A program made the position numbers and the translations under genes. From positions 1,178,001-1,242,000 of the forward strand of contig NZ_JAUSVL010000001.1 of the NCBI RefSeq assembly GCF_030814695.1: a DNA stretch of 64,000 nt. The letters are read 5' to 3'. The notes beneath the pieces were generated by a model. The model did no database searches, was not told the origin of the DNA, and saw only the letters and a program-made list of their open reading frames with translations. Shown piece by piece: positions 7,622 to 16,386 of the stretch (position 1 is its first letter; the number at the start of each line of letters is the position of its first letter). The DNA comes from Oligosphaera ethanolica (lineage in GTDB: Bacteria; Verrucomicrobiota; Lentisphaeria; Oligosphaerales; Oligosphaeraceae).

Positions 7622-8779
7622 ATGAACCTGTTTCTTCGCAGTACCACCACAATCATCCTGAGCACGCTGATCGCCCAGGCCACCACCCAACTCAGCCACC
7701 AGGGCAAGACACTCTTCTCCGCCGACACCAAGGTCAGCTACGGCGCAGTGTACGATGCCCACGCCATCAAGGCCGTCATTGATAGCCCGACCGATACTGC
7801 CATACGTATTTTCACGGGCAAAAAACCCCAGCGTCTCTTTCTCAATCACGAACCAATGGCCGACAACGCCTGGAGCTACGACGACGGCGCCAGCTGCGTC
7901 ACCCTGCCGCTGCCAGCCGGCCGCCAAGCCCTGCAAGCACGCTTCGACGATCTGGCCTCCGTCAAGCCCTTCGCCGTCTCCATTCCCGTCAGCATCGCCG
8001 ACAAACCGCAAGACAAGCCGGCGCAGGGAACCTGGGCGGACGGACAACTGCGCGGCGAATTCGTCTGGAACGAAACCCGCAGCGGCCTCTTCACGGCTCA
8101 ATTGACGGAGAACAACAGCAAGGCCGCAGTCGGGCAGGTCTTCGTCCGCGGGGTCAGTCGCCCAGTGACGCTTCCCGGTGACAAAGCCGCGCTGATGCTG
8201 CAACCCGGCAGCGTGCTGGCTTTCACACTGCCCGCGCCAGATGGCAAGATACCTGACCTCCGGCTGGCCATTGCTCCTCTGCCCGGCGTGCCCTCACTGG
8301 TTGCCCGCGACCGCCTGCAGGTCCTCGCCAATCCCCACGCCATCATCGTCGAAGGCGAGAAATTCACGGCCGAACGCGGCGGCAATGTCAGCATCAGCAC
8401 CTCGCACCAGAACACCAGCAACGGCGGCTGCATCTTCAGCTGGGCCAACGCCGGCCACGCCCTAGACTGGGACGTGACAGTACCGCAGGAAGGCCGTTAT
8501 GCCATCACTATCGTCGCCGCAACCTCCGAAGCTTCCGCCGCCCGAACCATCGCGGTCAACGGCAACGCCATCCCAGACCTGGCCCTGCTGCAAATTCACT
8601 CCACCGGCGGATGGGGCCGCAGCAACGCCGCCGAATGGCAGGCACTGCAACCACAGAATGAGCTGGGCAAGCCACTGGCTCTGCCCCTGCGCAATGGCAG
8701 CAACACCATCACCCTCACCAACACCAGCGGACAACACCTCAACATCGATTGCTTCGTGCTGGAAAAACTCGCGCCCTGA
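7622..8779 (+). CDS. Secreted protein with C-terminal CBM6/CBM35-like carbohydrate-binding domain
   Basis: The start ATG at 7622 follows AAGGAAATACACC. Residues 1-20 form a signal peptide, so the 385-residue product is exported. The N-terminal 240 residues are not recognised but look beta-rich. From about residue 250 (EGEKFTAERGGNVSIS) to the end the pattern matches galactose-binding beta-sandwich modules of the CBM6/35 kind: an EGE opening, a repeated Trp/Gly-rich middle (GGWGRSNAAEW) and LRNGSNTITLTN near the end. No catalytic domain is evident. It may bind polysaccharide at the cell surface or be a solute-binding or adaptor protein. Confidence 0.7.
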   Translation: MNLFLRSTTTIILSTLIAQATTQLSHQGKTLFSADTKVSYGAVYDAHAIKAVIDSPTDTAIRIFTGKKPQRLFLNHEPMADNAWSYDDGASCVTLPLPAGRQALQARFDDLASVKPFAVSIPVSIADKPQDKPAQGTWADGQLRGEFVWNETRSGLFTAQLTENNSKAAVGQVFVRGVSRPVTLPGDKAALMLQPGSVLAFTLPAPDGKIPDLRLAIAPLPGVPSLVARDRLQVLANPHAIIVEGEKFTAERGGNVSISTSHQNTSNGGCIFSWANAGHALDWDVTVPQEGRYAITIVAATSEASAARTIAVNGNAIPDLALLQIHSTGGWGRSNAAEWQALQPQNELGKPLALPLRNGSNTITLTNTSGQHLNIDCFVLEKLAP

Positions 8780-8959
8780 TCAGCGCAAGCCGCTCCGGGG
8801 CCCACGGCCGCCACAATCGCCATCGTTATATTTGTCCATCAACAGCCCTTTTTGTCGTAAATTGTTGCAGATGCAGTTGCAAACAGCGATCCCTTGATTA
8901 TTTTCGTTGCAGATTTGCTTCGTTCCGGCGCACGCAATCAGGTTTTAGGAGAAGTAGCT

Positions 8960-10969
8960 TTGGGTAACAGCTTTGGCAGTCTGGGTGATCTTTTTCCAGA
9001 AACAGTGGTTCCGTGCCGCATTCGTGGCTGCAAGAACGTCCTGCATATTTCCGGCGATGAAGCCATGCATAACGTGGCTCGCGGCAAGGGCAACCGCCCC
9101 GACCGGATGTGCGAGGAGTGCTTCGCCCGCATGCAAACCCTGAGCGACATGGAAGTGCCATGCTCCAAGGCTGGCTGTGAGGGCAAGTGGCTTTGGAACC
9201 GCTTCCAACAACTTGAAGCCATCGCCCAGGGCCGGGAACTTACACCGCCCCGGGGACTCTGCCAGGCTTGCCGAGATGCGGCCAAAAGCATCGCCGCCCA
9301 GCAAATTCCCTGCCGCCTCAAAGGCTGCGCCAACACCTGGACCTGGACGGCCCGCGAGCAAATTGAGGCCGATGGCAAAGGCGCCCCCAGGCGGCTCTGT
9401 GACGAATGCTTCGCCACACTTAATTCACTCAACGACATTGAGGTGCACTGCCGCGTCAAAGGCTGCACCCATTCCTTCGTCTGGAACCGCTACCAGCAGC
9501 TCGAACACATCCGCAGTGGCAAAAATCTGGACAATCCGCCCCACCGCATGTGCGATGACTGCTTCAAACAGTTCAATACCCTGACAAACACCGAGCAGCC
9601 CTGCAAGATTCACGGCTGCAAAAACACCTGGACCTACAGCGCCTACGAACAACTCGAACTCCTCCGCACCACGCCCGAAGGCGAAACGCCAGCCGTTCCC
9701 AGCCGCATGTGCAAGGATTGCTTCGAATTCTTCAACAGCGCGAAGGACGCGGAAGTCGCCTGCCGCAACCGCGGCTGCAAACACACCTGGACCTGGACGC
9801 GCAGCATGCAGCTGTCCGCACGCCTGCGCGGCCAGCAACGGCCACCAGCCCGGCTCTGCGAAGAGTGCAACGCAGCCCTCAAGACACTGAGTGACCGCGA
9901 AGTACCCTGTATGGTCCAAGGCTGCAGCGGCAGCTGGCTCTACAAAGCCGACGACCAGCTCAGAGACAAATGCCTCGGCAAAGACACGCCGCAGAAACGC
10001 TGCGCCGCCTGCCAAGACTTCCTGGCCAACCACCAGCCAGAAGAACTACACTGCGAACAATGCGGCAAGTCGATCTCCTGGTCCGTGCAGGAACAGCTGC
10101 TCTGCCAGCTCGGAACTTTCAACAAACCCGCGCGCTGCGCAGACTGCGTCGGCTCCGAAATCGCTGCTATTCGCCAGCCGGAACCCGAGCCAAGCGCTTC
10201 GCGACCCGTCATCCGCATTCCTAGCGCCGGCCCCTGGACCGAACACTCAGCCACCCGCGACTGGCCTCAGCGCATGAACACTGATCTCATTGACCGCATG
10301 GAACGGGCCGCCATCCGCGTGGTCTGCATCGGCGATGAACTGACTTTCTCCGCAGACGACGAAAGCAAGTCCTGGCCCAAGCTGCTGGAACAGCGCCTGC
10401 AGGCCCGCGAAGCAAGCAAACGGCAAGTCTGCGTTCTCAACGCCGGCATAGCCGGCACCACCACAGCCCTAGGCGTGAGGCGCTTTTTGCGGGACATCGT
10501 ACCCTTCACCCCCCACCTGGTCGTCTTCTCCTTCGCTTTCAGCGATGCCCATTTCCAGCTGCACGGCACCGAGTTGAGCAATGAAGAGCTCCGCGGCCGC
10601 CTGGAGCGTCTCACCGAGGATTTCATCGCTTTCGATGCCCTGCTCGAAGAGCATAACCTCAAGGCCCTCTGCTGGCTGCCCAATCCCATCTATCCCAACG
10701 AGGCTCCCGATGAGCAGTTTGACGCCGGCAAGCACCAGCAATGGGCCTACAGCCAACAGCTGCTTTTCGACTCCGTTCTGCGCCTGCGCCGGCAAAATTG
10801 CCAAAAGGCCGGCCTACCCCTGCTGGACGCCCGCTCACTTTTTGAAATCAACGGCGCCCACAGCGCTCGCAAGTGGATGGGATCGTGGTTCTTGCATAAC
10901 GACATCGGCGCCCAGAACGTCGCCGCTTGGATCGAAAGCGAGATCCAAACCAAGAACCTCCTGCCTTGA
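8960..10969 (+). CDS. Eight tandem zf-trcl-like zinc ribbons fused to a degenerate SGNH-hydrolase domain
   Basis: I place the start at TTG 8960, after AGGAGA, giving 669 residues. Residues about 17-395 hold eight repeats of about 45-50 residues, each with C-x(3-4)-GC (or CEQCG in the last), an aromatic-rich W-x-W segment, a conserved Gln, then R-x-C-x(2)-C. This matches the treble-clef 'probable zinc-ribbon' family (zf-trcl) as I know it. Residues about 450-665 follow SGNH/GDSL order: IGDELTF (usually GDS), NAGIAGTTT, and a late FLHNDIG with His646. The nucleophile position is Glu460, so hydrolase activity is doubtful. No signal peptide is seen. Function is unknown; RNA, DNA or protein binding by the ribbons is possible. 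Confidence 0.8.
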   Translation: MGNSFGSLGDLFPETVVPCRIRGCKNVLHISGDEAMHNVARGKGNRPDRMCEECFARMQTLSDMEVPCSKAGCEGKWLWNRFQQLEAIAQGRELTPPRGLCQACRDAAKSIAAQQIPCRLKGCANTWTWTAREQIEADGKGAPRRLCDECFATLNSLNDIEVHCRVKGCTHSFVWNRYQQLEHIRSGKNLDNPPHRMCDDCFKQFNTLTNTEQPCKIHGCKNTWTYSAYEQLELLRTTPEGETPAVPSRMCKDCFEFFNSAKDAEVACRNRGCKHTWTWTRSMQLSARLRGQQRPPARLCEECNAALKTLSDREVPCMVQGCSGSWLYKADDQLRDKCLGKDTPQKRCAACQDFLANHQPEELHCEQCGKSISWSVQEQLLCQLGTFNKPARCADCVGSEIAAIRQPEPEPSASRPVIRIPSAGPWTEHSATRDWPQRMNTDLIDRMERAAIRVVCIGDELTFSADDESKSWPKLLEQRLQAREASKRQVCVLNAGIAGTTTALGVRRFLRDIVPFTPHLVVFSFAFSDAHFQLHGTELSNEELRGRLERLTEDFIAFDALLEEHNLKALCWLPNPIYPNEAPDEQFDAGKHQQWAYSQQLLFDSVLRLRRQNCQKAGLPLLDARSLFEINGAHSARKWMGSWFLHNDIGAQNVAAWIESEIQTKNLLP

Positions 10970-10986
10970 TCAACGCATTCTCAGGG

Positions 10987-11110
10987 TAATCGGTCAGTGT
11001 ACACCCCGGCGCTTCGCTGGGACAATTTGCAGGATACCCACGGCCCGCCGCCGCCCAGCCATCCGACCTTGATTTCTGCCGACCTTTGCGGCAGCGGGTT
11101 TCATAGGAGT
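10987..11110 (+). repeat. Dispersed 125-bp intergenic repeat, copy 2
   Basis: Same unit as 7132-7256 (inverted) and 58651-58777. It is followed at 11111-11163 by the same hairpin-bearing partial unit that flanks copy 1, so copies 1 and 2 share a composite structure. Confidence 0.85.
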
Positions 11111-11270
11111 AACCACCCCGGCGAGGAAAACACCGGGGGCAATTTGCAGAAAACCCACGGCATCGCTAGCAAAAAAACTTTTCGTCATAAGTTATGAAAC
11201 GTATGGCAATGCCAAGACTGTACTACTGCTGCTGACCCGCACAAAATTGCCATCAGAGAAAAGAAAAATG

Positions 11271-11311
11271 CAAAACAGGCTCTTGCGGGCCTGTTTTGCT
11301 GTTTTTTGCAT
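11271..11311. terminator. Stem-loop with T-tract upstream of pal
   Basis: CAAAACAGGC and GCCTGTTTTG form a 10-bp stem around a short loop, followed on the plus strand by CTGTTTTTTG and on the minus strand by CATTTTTC. It could end transcription in either direction and insulates pal from the zinc-ribbon gene. Confidence 0.55.
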
Positions 11312-11504
11312 TATATTGACCATGATATTTTCTCCCGCTGGCACGGCAACCCTCACTTGGCTAGCTCTTGGCCAGACTTTATGACGACCGCTCCGCACGT
11401 TTTCTTCACCATTGTTTTTCTGGCCTTCACCGTTTACAGCTTCGGCTGCTTACCCATGACTGTTTTCTGAATCCGCAGTGTGTTCATTAAGAAAAAGGAA
11501 GCCC

Positions 11505-12161
11505 ATGATGAGCAAGATCGCCCTGTCCCGCATCACCGTACTGTTCCTGATCACCGTGATGGTTACCGTTGGCTGCGCCAAAAAGCCCAAGCTGCGCTTG
11601 GAAAACCTCCAGAACAACCCCGCCGGCAGCGCCTTCGATGGCACGAATGGCGCCGGCGATGGCTATGATCCCGGATCATTCTCCCCCTCGGGTCTCGCGC
11701 CTCTGGACGGCCTTGCCGGGCAGGACGGCACCGGTAAAGACGGCGCCGGCAGTGGAGCCTGGGGCGACCTGGGCTCCCCCGTGGCCGATGCCAATGCCAG
11801 CAACTTCGTCAAAAATGGCACCTACTGGAACGACAAGGTCTATTTTGACTACAACCGTTCCGAAGTCCGCAGCTCCGAACGTCCGAAGCTTGAAGCGCTG
11901 GCCGGCCATCTCCAAAACAACCCCGTTTTCGCTGTGGTGATTGAAGGCCATTGCGACGACCGCGGCAGCGACGAATACAACCGCGCCCTCTCGGAGCGTC
12001 GTTCCTTGGCTGTTCGCGACTACCTGGTCACTCTCGGCATTGCCGCTGAACGCATGCACACCGTCAGCTACGGCGAAGACCGCCCCGCAGTTGCCGACGC
12101 GGTCACCGAGGCCGATCACCAGCTCAACCGCCGCGCGGAATTCCTCATCGGCACCCGCTGA
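11505..12161 (+). CDS. pal: Peptidoglycan-associated lipoprotein Pal
   Basis: A 218-residue outer-membrane lipoprotein that links the outer membrane to peptidoglycan as part of the Tol-Pal system. The signal peptide ends at a lipobox-like TVGC (Cys about 25). A Gly/Asp/Pro-rich linker of about 70 residues follows. The OmpA-like domain (about residues 105-218) carries VYFDYNRSEV, the diaminopimelate-binding segment EGHCDDRGSDEYN and LSERRSLAVRDYL. ATG codons at 11505 and 11508 are both possible after AAAAAGGAA. The stop overlaps the next ATG (TGATG), placing pal first in a four-gene unit with Nudix, lipA and pbpC. No tolQRAB genes are nearby. Confidence 0.92.
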   Translation: MMSKIALSRITVLFLITVMVTVGCAKKPKLRLENLQNNPAGSAFDGTNGAGDGYDPGSFSPSGLAPLDGLAGQDGTGKDGAGSGAWGDLGSPVADANASNFVKNGTYWNDKVYFDYNRSEVRSSERPKLEALAGHLQNNPVFAVVIEGHCDDRGSDEYNRALSERRSLAVRDYLVTLGIAAERMHTVSYGEDRPAVADAVTEADHQLNRRAEFLIGTR

Positions 12162-12646
12162 TGTCCGCACCGTTGGATGTGTGTGCGGCCGTGGTGATCA
12201 GAAACGGCCGCATCCTGCTGGCGACCCGCCGTCCCGGCGGCCACTTGGCTGGCCGCTGGGAATTTCCCGGGGGGAAACAGCATGATAACGAGACGCTTGC
12301 CGACTGCATCACCCGAGAACTCCGCGAGGAGCTCGATCTGCAGGTCACGCAGGCGTTTCCGCTTTTTTCCATCGTGCATCGTTATCCCGAAAAAACCATC
12401 CGCCTCTGGTTCATGCGCTGCGAACTGACCACCGCTGACAGCGCGGTGCGGTGCCTGGAAGGGCAAGCAGCGGGGTGGTTTGCCGCTACTGAACTCAAGA
12501 ACCTACCCCTGGCGCCCGCCGACCACGCGGTGCTGGCGTGGCTCGGGGGCGACGACCCTGCCGCTTCGGAACTGCTCATCGCCGATGCCTGCGGCACGGA
12601 AGAACTCCGCCAATGGCTCCGCAGCCCGGCAGCGCCCCGCACATAG
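12161..12646 (+). CDS. MutT-like Nudix hydrolase (probable 8-oxo-dGTP diphosphatase)
   Basis: A 161-residue Nudix protein. The Nudix box runs from GGKQHDNE through RELREEL, with the metal-binding glutamates intact; the usual final Gly of the box is Asp (EELDL). The preceding WEFPGGK and the short length fit MutT-type sanitisation of oxidised nucleotides, though other Nudix substrates are possible. Its ATG overlaps the pal stop by one base, indicating translational coupling; lipA starts 11 bp after its stop. Confidence 0.85.
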   Translation: MSAPLDVCAAVVIRNGRILLATRRPGGHLAGRWEFPGGKQHDNETLADCITRELREELDLQVTQAFPLFSIVHRYPEKTIRLWFMRCELTTADSAVRCLEGQAAGWFAATELKNLPLAPADHAVLAWLGGDDPAASELLIADACGTEELRQWLRSPAAPRT

Positions 12647-12657
12647 GAACTGCCACC

Positions 12658-13545
12658 GTGAACGACCATCCCTCCGAACAACCTGAGCGCAAAACGCCCC
12701 TGCCGCCTTGGCTGCGAGTACGCTACACCGGGGGCAAAGAACGCCTGGAAATGCGTAAGCTCCTCCAGCGGGTGAAACTCCACACCGTCTGCGAAAGCGC
12801 CAAATGCCCCAATCTCTGCGAGTGCTGGCAACGCCGCACCGCGACTTTCATGATTCTGGGCAACAACTGCACCCGCAACTGCAAATTCTGCGCCGTGGAC
12901 CACGGCCAGCCGACGCCTGTCGATCCCGCTGAACCCGCGCACGTCGCCGACGCCGTCGCCGCTCTTCAACTGCGCTACGCCGTCATCACCTGTGTCACGC
13001 GCGATGACCTTCCCGACGGCGGCGCCGCGCAAATGGCCGCCACCGTCAGCGCCATCCGCACGCGCTGCCCCGAAACCAAAGTGGAAGTGCTCTGCTCCGA
13101 CTACCAGGAACAGTCCGCAGCCATTGACAGCGTGCTTGCTGCCGGCCCGGTGGTCTTCGGTCACAACCTCGAAACGGTCGTCCGCCTCACCCCGCTCATC
13201 CGCAGCCACGCCGACTACCAGCGCAGCCTCCGCGTACTCCGCCATGCCGCCAAGCACGCCCCGGCCGGCACGCTGGTCAAATCCGGTCTGATGCTCGGTC
13301 TAGGCGAAACGGCCGCCGAAATCAAACAGGCGCTGGCAGACCTCCGCGCCGCCGGCGTGGTCATGGTCACCATGGGCCAGTACCTCCAGCCGACTAAGAA
13401 CAACTGGCCCGTCGCACAAGTCATCACCCCCGATGAATTCAAACAGTGGGCCGATATCGCCGAACATGAATTCGGGTTCCAAAAAGCCGTCTGTGGGCCG
13501 TTGGTCAGAAGCTCGTACTTGGCTGAAGAAGCCTTCAATGGCTGA
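12658..13545 (+). CDS. lipA: Lipoyl synthase
   Basis: A radical-SAM enzyme that inserts two sulfurs into protein-bound octanoyl groups to make lipoyl cofactors. The 295-residue length is typical. The auxiliary cluster ligands CESAKCPNLCEC and the radical-SAM motif CTRNCKFC are both intact, as is the C-terminal R-S-S-Y (VRSSY) whose Ser ligates the auxiliary cluster. I chose GTG 12658, just after AGGAA, over earlier in-frame codons inside the Nudix gene. The 3' end overlaps pbpC by 8 bp. No lipB lies nearby. Confidence 0.95.
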   Translation: MNDHPSEQPERKTPLPPWLRVRYTGGKERLEMRKLLQRVKLHTVCESAKCPNLCECWQRRTATFMILGNNCTRNCKFCAVDHGQPTPVDPAEPAHVADAVAALQLRYAVITCVTRDDLPDGGAAQMAATVSAIRTRCPETKVEVLCSDYQEQSAAIDSVLAAGPVVFGHNLETVVRLTPLIRSHADYQRSLRVLRHAAKHAPAGTLVKSGLMLGLGETAAEIKQALADLRAAGVVMVTMGQYLQPTKNNWPVAQVITPDEFKQWADIAEHEFGFQKAVCGPLVRSSYLAEEAFNG

Positions 13546-15775
13546 TGGCCGCCGCTATGGGCCAAATGGCGACCGCAGGCGATTCCTGCCCTGGCGCCCG
13601 CCACGACTCCTGGACGGCCGACGGCTGCGCGTGACTCTGCTGGCCGTCGTCTGCAGCAGCGCGGTAGTAGCCGTGATCAGTTGCAGCCTTTGGCTGCTGG
13701 CACCAGCTTTTGTGACCGATCCCATGCTTGTTCTGGAGCAGCAAACGCCGGCAATAACCTTTGTCGATCGCCGTGGCAAGGTCATCTGTCAGCAACAAGG
13801 CTGGGACTACCAGTGGCGTTTCCCGGTGCCGCTCACTGATATCTCGCCACCCGTCATTCAATGCCTACTTGCGGCAGAAGACAGCGATTTCTATCAGCAC
13901 CACGGCGTCAGTTACCGCGCCATCGCCCGGGCAGCGTGGCAAAATCTTTTTTCCGGCACGGTTGTGTCCGGTGCATCGACCATCAGCATGCAGCTAGCTG
14001 GCCTGAGCATGCCCGGCAAAAAACGCACACCGTGGTGGAAGTTCCGCCAGGCCGCCGCCGCCCGCAAGCTGGAAAGACATTACAGTAAGGACCGCATTCT
14101 CAGCGAATACCTCAACCGCGTCCTCTTCGGCGGCAAGATCCATGGCATCGAGGCCGCTGCGCAGTATTATTTCGGCCTCAGCGCCCGCGACCTCAACTGG
14201 GCAGAGGCGGCCCTGCTCTGCGGCCTGCCACAGCGCCCAAACGCCTATCGCCCGGACCGCCATCCTGCCCGGGCAAAAGACCGCCAACGCGTCGTTCTGC
14301 ATCTCCTCACCCGCCACGGCGTCATCAGCGCCGAGCACGCCGAAAAAATTCTCCACCACGAGCCACTCCGCTTCCGGGATTTTAGCCAGCCACCGCCCTT
14401 CGCCATACGTTACCCGAGCCGCTATCAACACTATTTTGCTCTGGCGCAGCAGGAACAACCCAATGCACTCATATACCCATGCCACCTTGATACGGAGTAC
14501 GAAGGCCTCATTCACCACGCGTTGACGACTCAACGCAATCTGCTGCCCAATGTCAGCGACGCCGCCGCAGTGCTGCTGGACAGCCAGAGCGGCGCCGTCC
14601 TGGCACTCGTCGGCACCCTCGATTTCACCGCCGGACAGGCCGGCCAGGTCAACGCGGCCACCGCCACCAGAAGCGCTGGCTCCACCCTCAAGCCATTCAT
14701 CTACGCAGAAGCCATCGACGGCGGCATCATTGTCGACTGCACGGTGCTGCTGGACGCGCCCCTGCGTTACGGCGACTATAGCCCCGGCAATTATGACGGT
14801 GTGTTCCGGGGCCGCGTCAGCGCTACGGAGGCACTCAGTCTGTCCCTGAACACACCCGCCGTGCGCCTGCTCGCCAAACTCGGCGTTTCGCGCATGAGCG
14901 AGCGCCTCCACAGTATCGGGCTGCTCGGAGACGCGCCGTCACGACAGCCGGATCACGCCCACGGCCTGTCCCTGGTCCTGGGCAGCGCCGGCCACTCCCT
15001 GCTCAATCTGACCACCGCCTACGCGGTATTGGCACGCAGCGGCCAGTACCGCCCCTGCTCATTCCTGAAGCATAGCCCCGCCGCTGCAGGCCACGACGCC
15101 ACGATGATCTTCACCCCCGGCACCTGCGCCATGGTCAGCCGCATGCTCAGATATCGGCCCCTCAACGGCGCCGGCGTCGACAGCGCCTGGAAGACCGGCA
15201 CCGCCAATGGCAATCACGATGCTTGGTGCATCACCTATACGCCAGATTTCACCCTCGGCGTGTGGTTCGGTAATAAAGACGGTCGGGCAGCAGCCCCTCT
15301 CAACGGCGCCAATGCCGCCGCCCCCTGCGCCGCAGCTATCATCGCCGCGCTTTACCGCAACCACCAGCCGCCACAGTGGCCGGATATCTACGCGACGCTC
15401 AGCGCCACCACCCTCTGCGCTGAAAGTGGCCTCGCTGCGGACAGCACCTGCGTAGACTCCCGCAGCGGTCTCCAGGTCCTGGGGGTGCCCTTGCAGCGCT
15501 GCAGCCAGTGCCAGCAACCCCAGGCGGCGGCGACACTTCACATTCTCTCGCCCAAACCTGGAACCTACCTCTGCGGCCCCGACGGCAACGCCACCATTCC
15601 ACTGCACAGCGCTGAACCTTCCTGCCTCTGGTTCATCGATGATCAATTCATCGGCGCACTACCACCTGGAGCATCCCGCCCCTTCCCCCCCGGGCGTCAC
15701 AGCGTCCTAATCATCGACGACCAGGAGGGCACCCGCTCCGCCCGCGTGACCTTCACCGTCAGGCGCAAACAATAA
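13538..15775 (+). CDS. pbpC: Penicillin-binding protein 1C (bifunctional glycosyltransferase/transpeptidase-like)
   Basis: A 745-residue class A PBP starting at ATG 13538, which overlaps the lipA end. One N-terminal membrane helix (about residues 30-55) anchors it. The GT51 domain has EDSDFYQHHG and GASTISMQL. The transpeptidase-fold domain has SAGSTLK (SxxK), SLN within LSLSLNTPA, and KTGT. The last 90 residues (ILSPKPGTYLCGPDG to the end) match the BiPBP_C module that defines PBP1C proteins. It polymerises peptidoglycan at the inner membrane; PBP1C of other species is often a poor transpeptidase. Sharing an operon with pal fits a cell-envelope role. Confidence 0.95.
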   Translation: MADGRRYGPNGDRRRFLPWRPPRLLDGRRLRVTLLAVVCSSAVVAVISCSLWLLAPAFVTDPMLVLEQQTPAITFVDRRGKVICQQQGWDYQWRFPVPLTDISPPVIQCLLAAEDSDFYQHHGVSYRAIARAAWQNLFSGTVVSGASTISMQLAGLSMPGKKRTPWWKFRQAAAARKLERHYSKDRILSEYLNRVLFGGKIHGIEAAAQYYFGLSARDLNWAEAALLCGLPQRPNAYRPDRHPARAKDRQRVVLHLLTRHGVISAEHAEKILHHEPLRFRDFSQPPPFAIRYPSRYQHYFALAQQEQPNALIYPCHLDTEYEGLIHHALTTQRNLLPNVSDAAAVLLDSQSGAVLALVGTLDFTAGQAGQVNAATATRSAGSTLKPFIYAEAIDGGIIVDCTVLLDAPLRYGDYSPGNYDGVFRGRVSATEALSLSLNTPAVRLLAKLGVSRMSERLHSIGLLGDAPSRQPDHAHGLSLVLGSAGHSLLNLTTAYAVLARSGQYRPCSFLKHSPAAAGHDATMIFTPGTCAMVSRMLRYRPLNGAGVDSAWKTGTANGNHDAWCITYTPDFTLGVWFGNKDGRAAAPLNGANAAAPCAAAIIAALYRNHQPPQWPDIYATLSATTLCAESGLAADSTCVDSRSGLQVLGVPLQRCSQCQQPQAAATLHILSPKPGTYLCGPDGNATIPLHSAEPSCLWFIDDQFIGALPPGASRPFPPGRHSVLIIDDQEGTRSARVTFTVRRKQ

Positions 15776-16386
15776 CCACCCGGCGCCATGTCTTGAACGA
15801 CCGTAATCAGTCACCCATTGATAATGTTGCCCCTGCGGCCTTTTTGATCGCCCTGCCGCTAACCTTCATCGTGTTGGCATGTGAGCGCTGAAAGCGCTTC
15901 TGCCGCTTCGCGGCCTGGGATGCCGGGCGCGCGAGTGGACGTTTGCTGGCCTCTTGCAGCGGCGCGGGCTGAAAGCCCGCACCACGGCTGGGAGACGGGC
16001 GCGCTTAGGGCCGCCTCTTGACTGGCGGGACACTGGGCGTTTGTATGGACACCATGGACACCGCCGGTCAGTCCCCGGCGTCCAAGCAGTCCACAACCGG
16101 TTCTCTGAGTCCAAGGCGTCCTTCCCCATGGTCCAGTAAGTCCCCACGGTCCAATTCATGGGACCATGGCTCATGAGTCCGTGAGTCCTCGTCCCAGTGC
16201 GCGCAGTCGCCAAGTCGTCCCCATGGTCCCAGTTGTCCTCTGAGACCGGCCATTATCAATCACTGACCGATTGCGCCAACTCGGCACTTTTTTTCGCATC
16301 AGGCGTGCAAAACCCGCTCACGCGCGCATATTACCCGTTGTTCTTCACCTTGGGCCATCACGAAGTTGCTGAAGGAGGGCGTTTTC
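15776..16386. other. Intergenic region rich in repeats and GGAC/GTCC words
   Basis: No gene is supportable. It holds a fragment of the 173-bp repeat (about 15890-15925), a GC-rich hairpin segment also seen near 59270-59300 (CCCGCACCACGG), and an inverted copy of the about 190-bp GGAC-rich repeat (16075-16262). The leader of the next gene ends with a good AAGGAGG ribosome-binding site. Confidence 0.65.
16075..16262 (-). repeat. GGAC-rich dispersed repeat, copy 1
   Basis: The inverted form of 58771-58975. The unit is built of irregular short words such as TGGGGAC, TTGGAC and GGACCATGG, and is bounded by CAGTGATTGAT and GGACTGAC. Many differences between the copies are single bases. Confidence 0.8.

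Larger units (their letters stand above)
10970..11504. other. Intergenic region: repeat copy, terminator-like hairpin, leader of pal
   Basis: It holds the 125-bp repeat at 10987-11110, a partial second unit to about 11163, and a hairpin with T-tract at 11271-11311. The stretch 11312-11490 shows no recognisable gene and presumably contains the pal operon promoter. Confidence 0.6.

Noticed and set aside
8960..10969. Active GDSL esterase
   Set aside because: The nucleophile block reads GDELT with Glu at the Ser position, so catalysis by the normal mechanism is not supported.
11192..11398. 68-residue minus-strand frame upstream of pal
   Set aside because: It crosses the terminator hairpin at 11271-11311 and has no supporting signal.
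16040..16262. CRISPR-like or tandem-repeat array
   Set aside because: The GGAC/GTCC words are irregular in spacing and sequence, and the whole block is a single copy of a dispersed repeat also found at 58771-58975.
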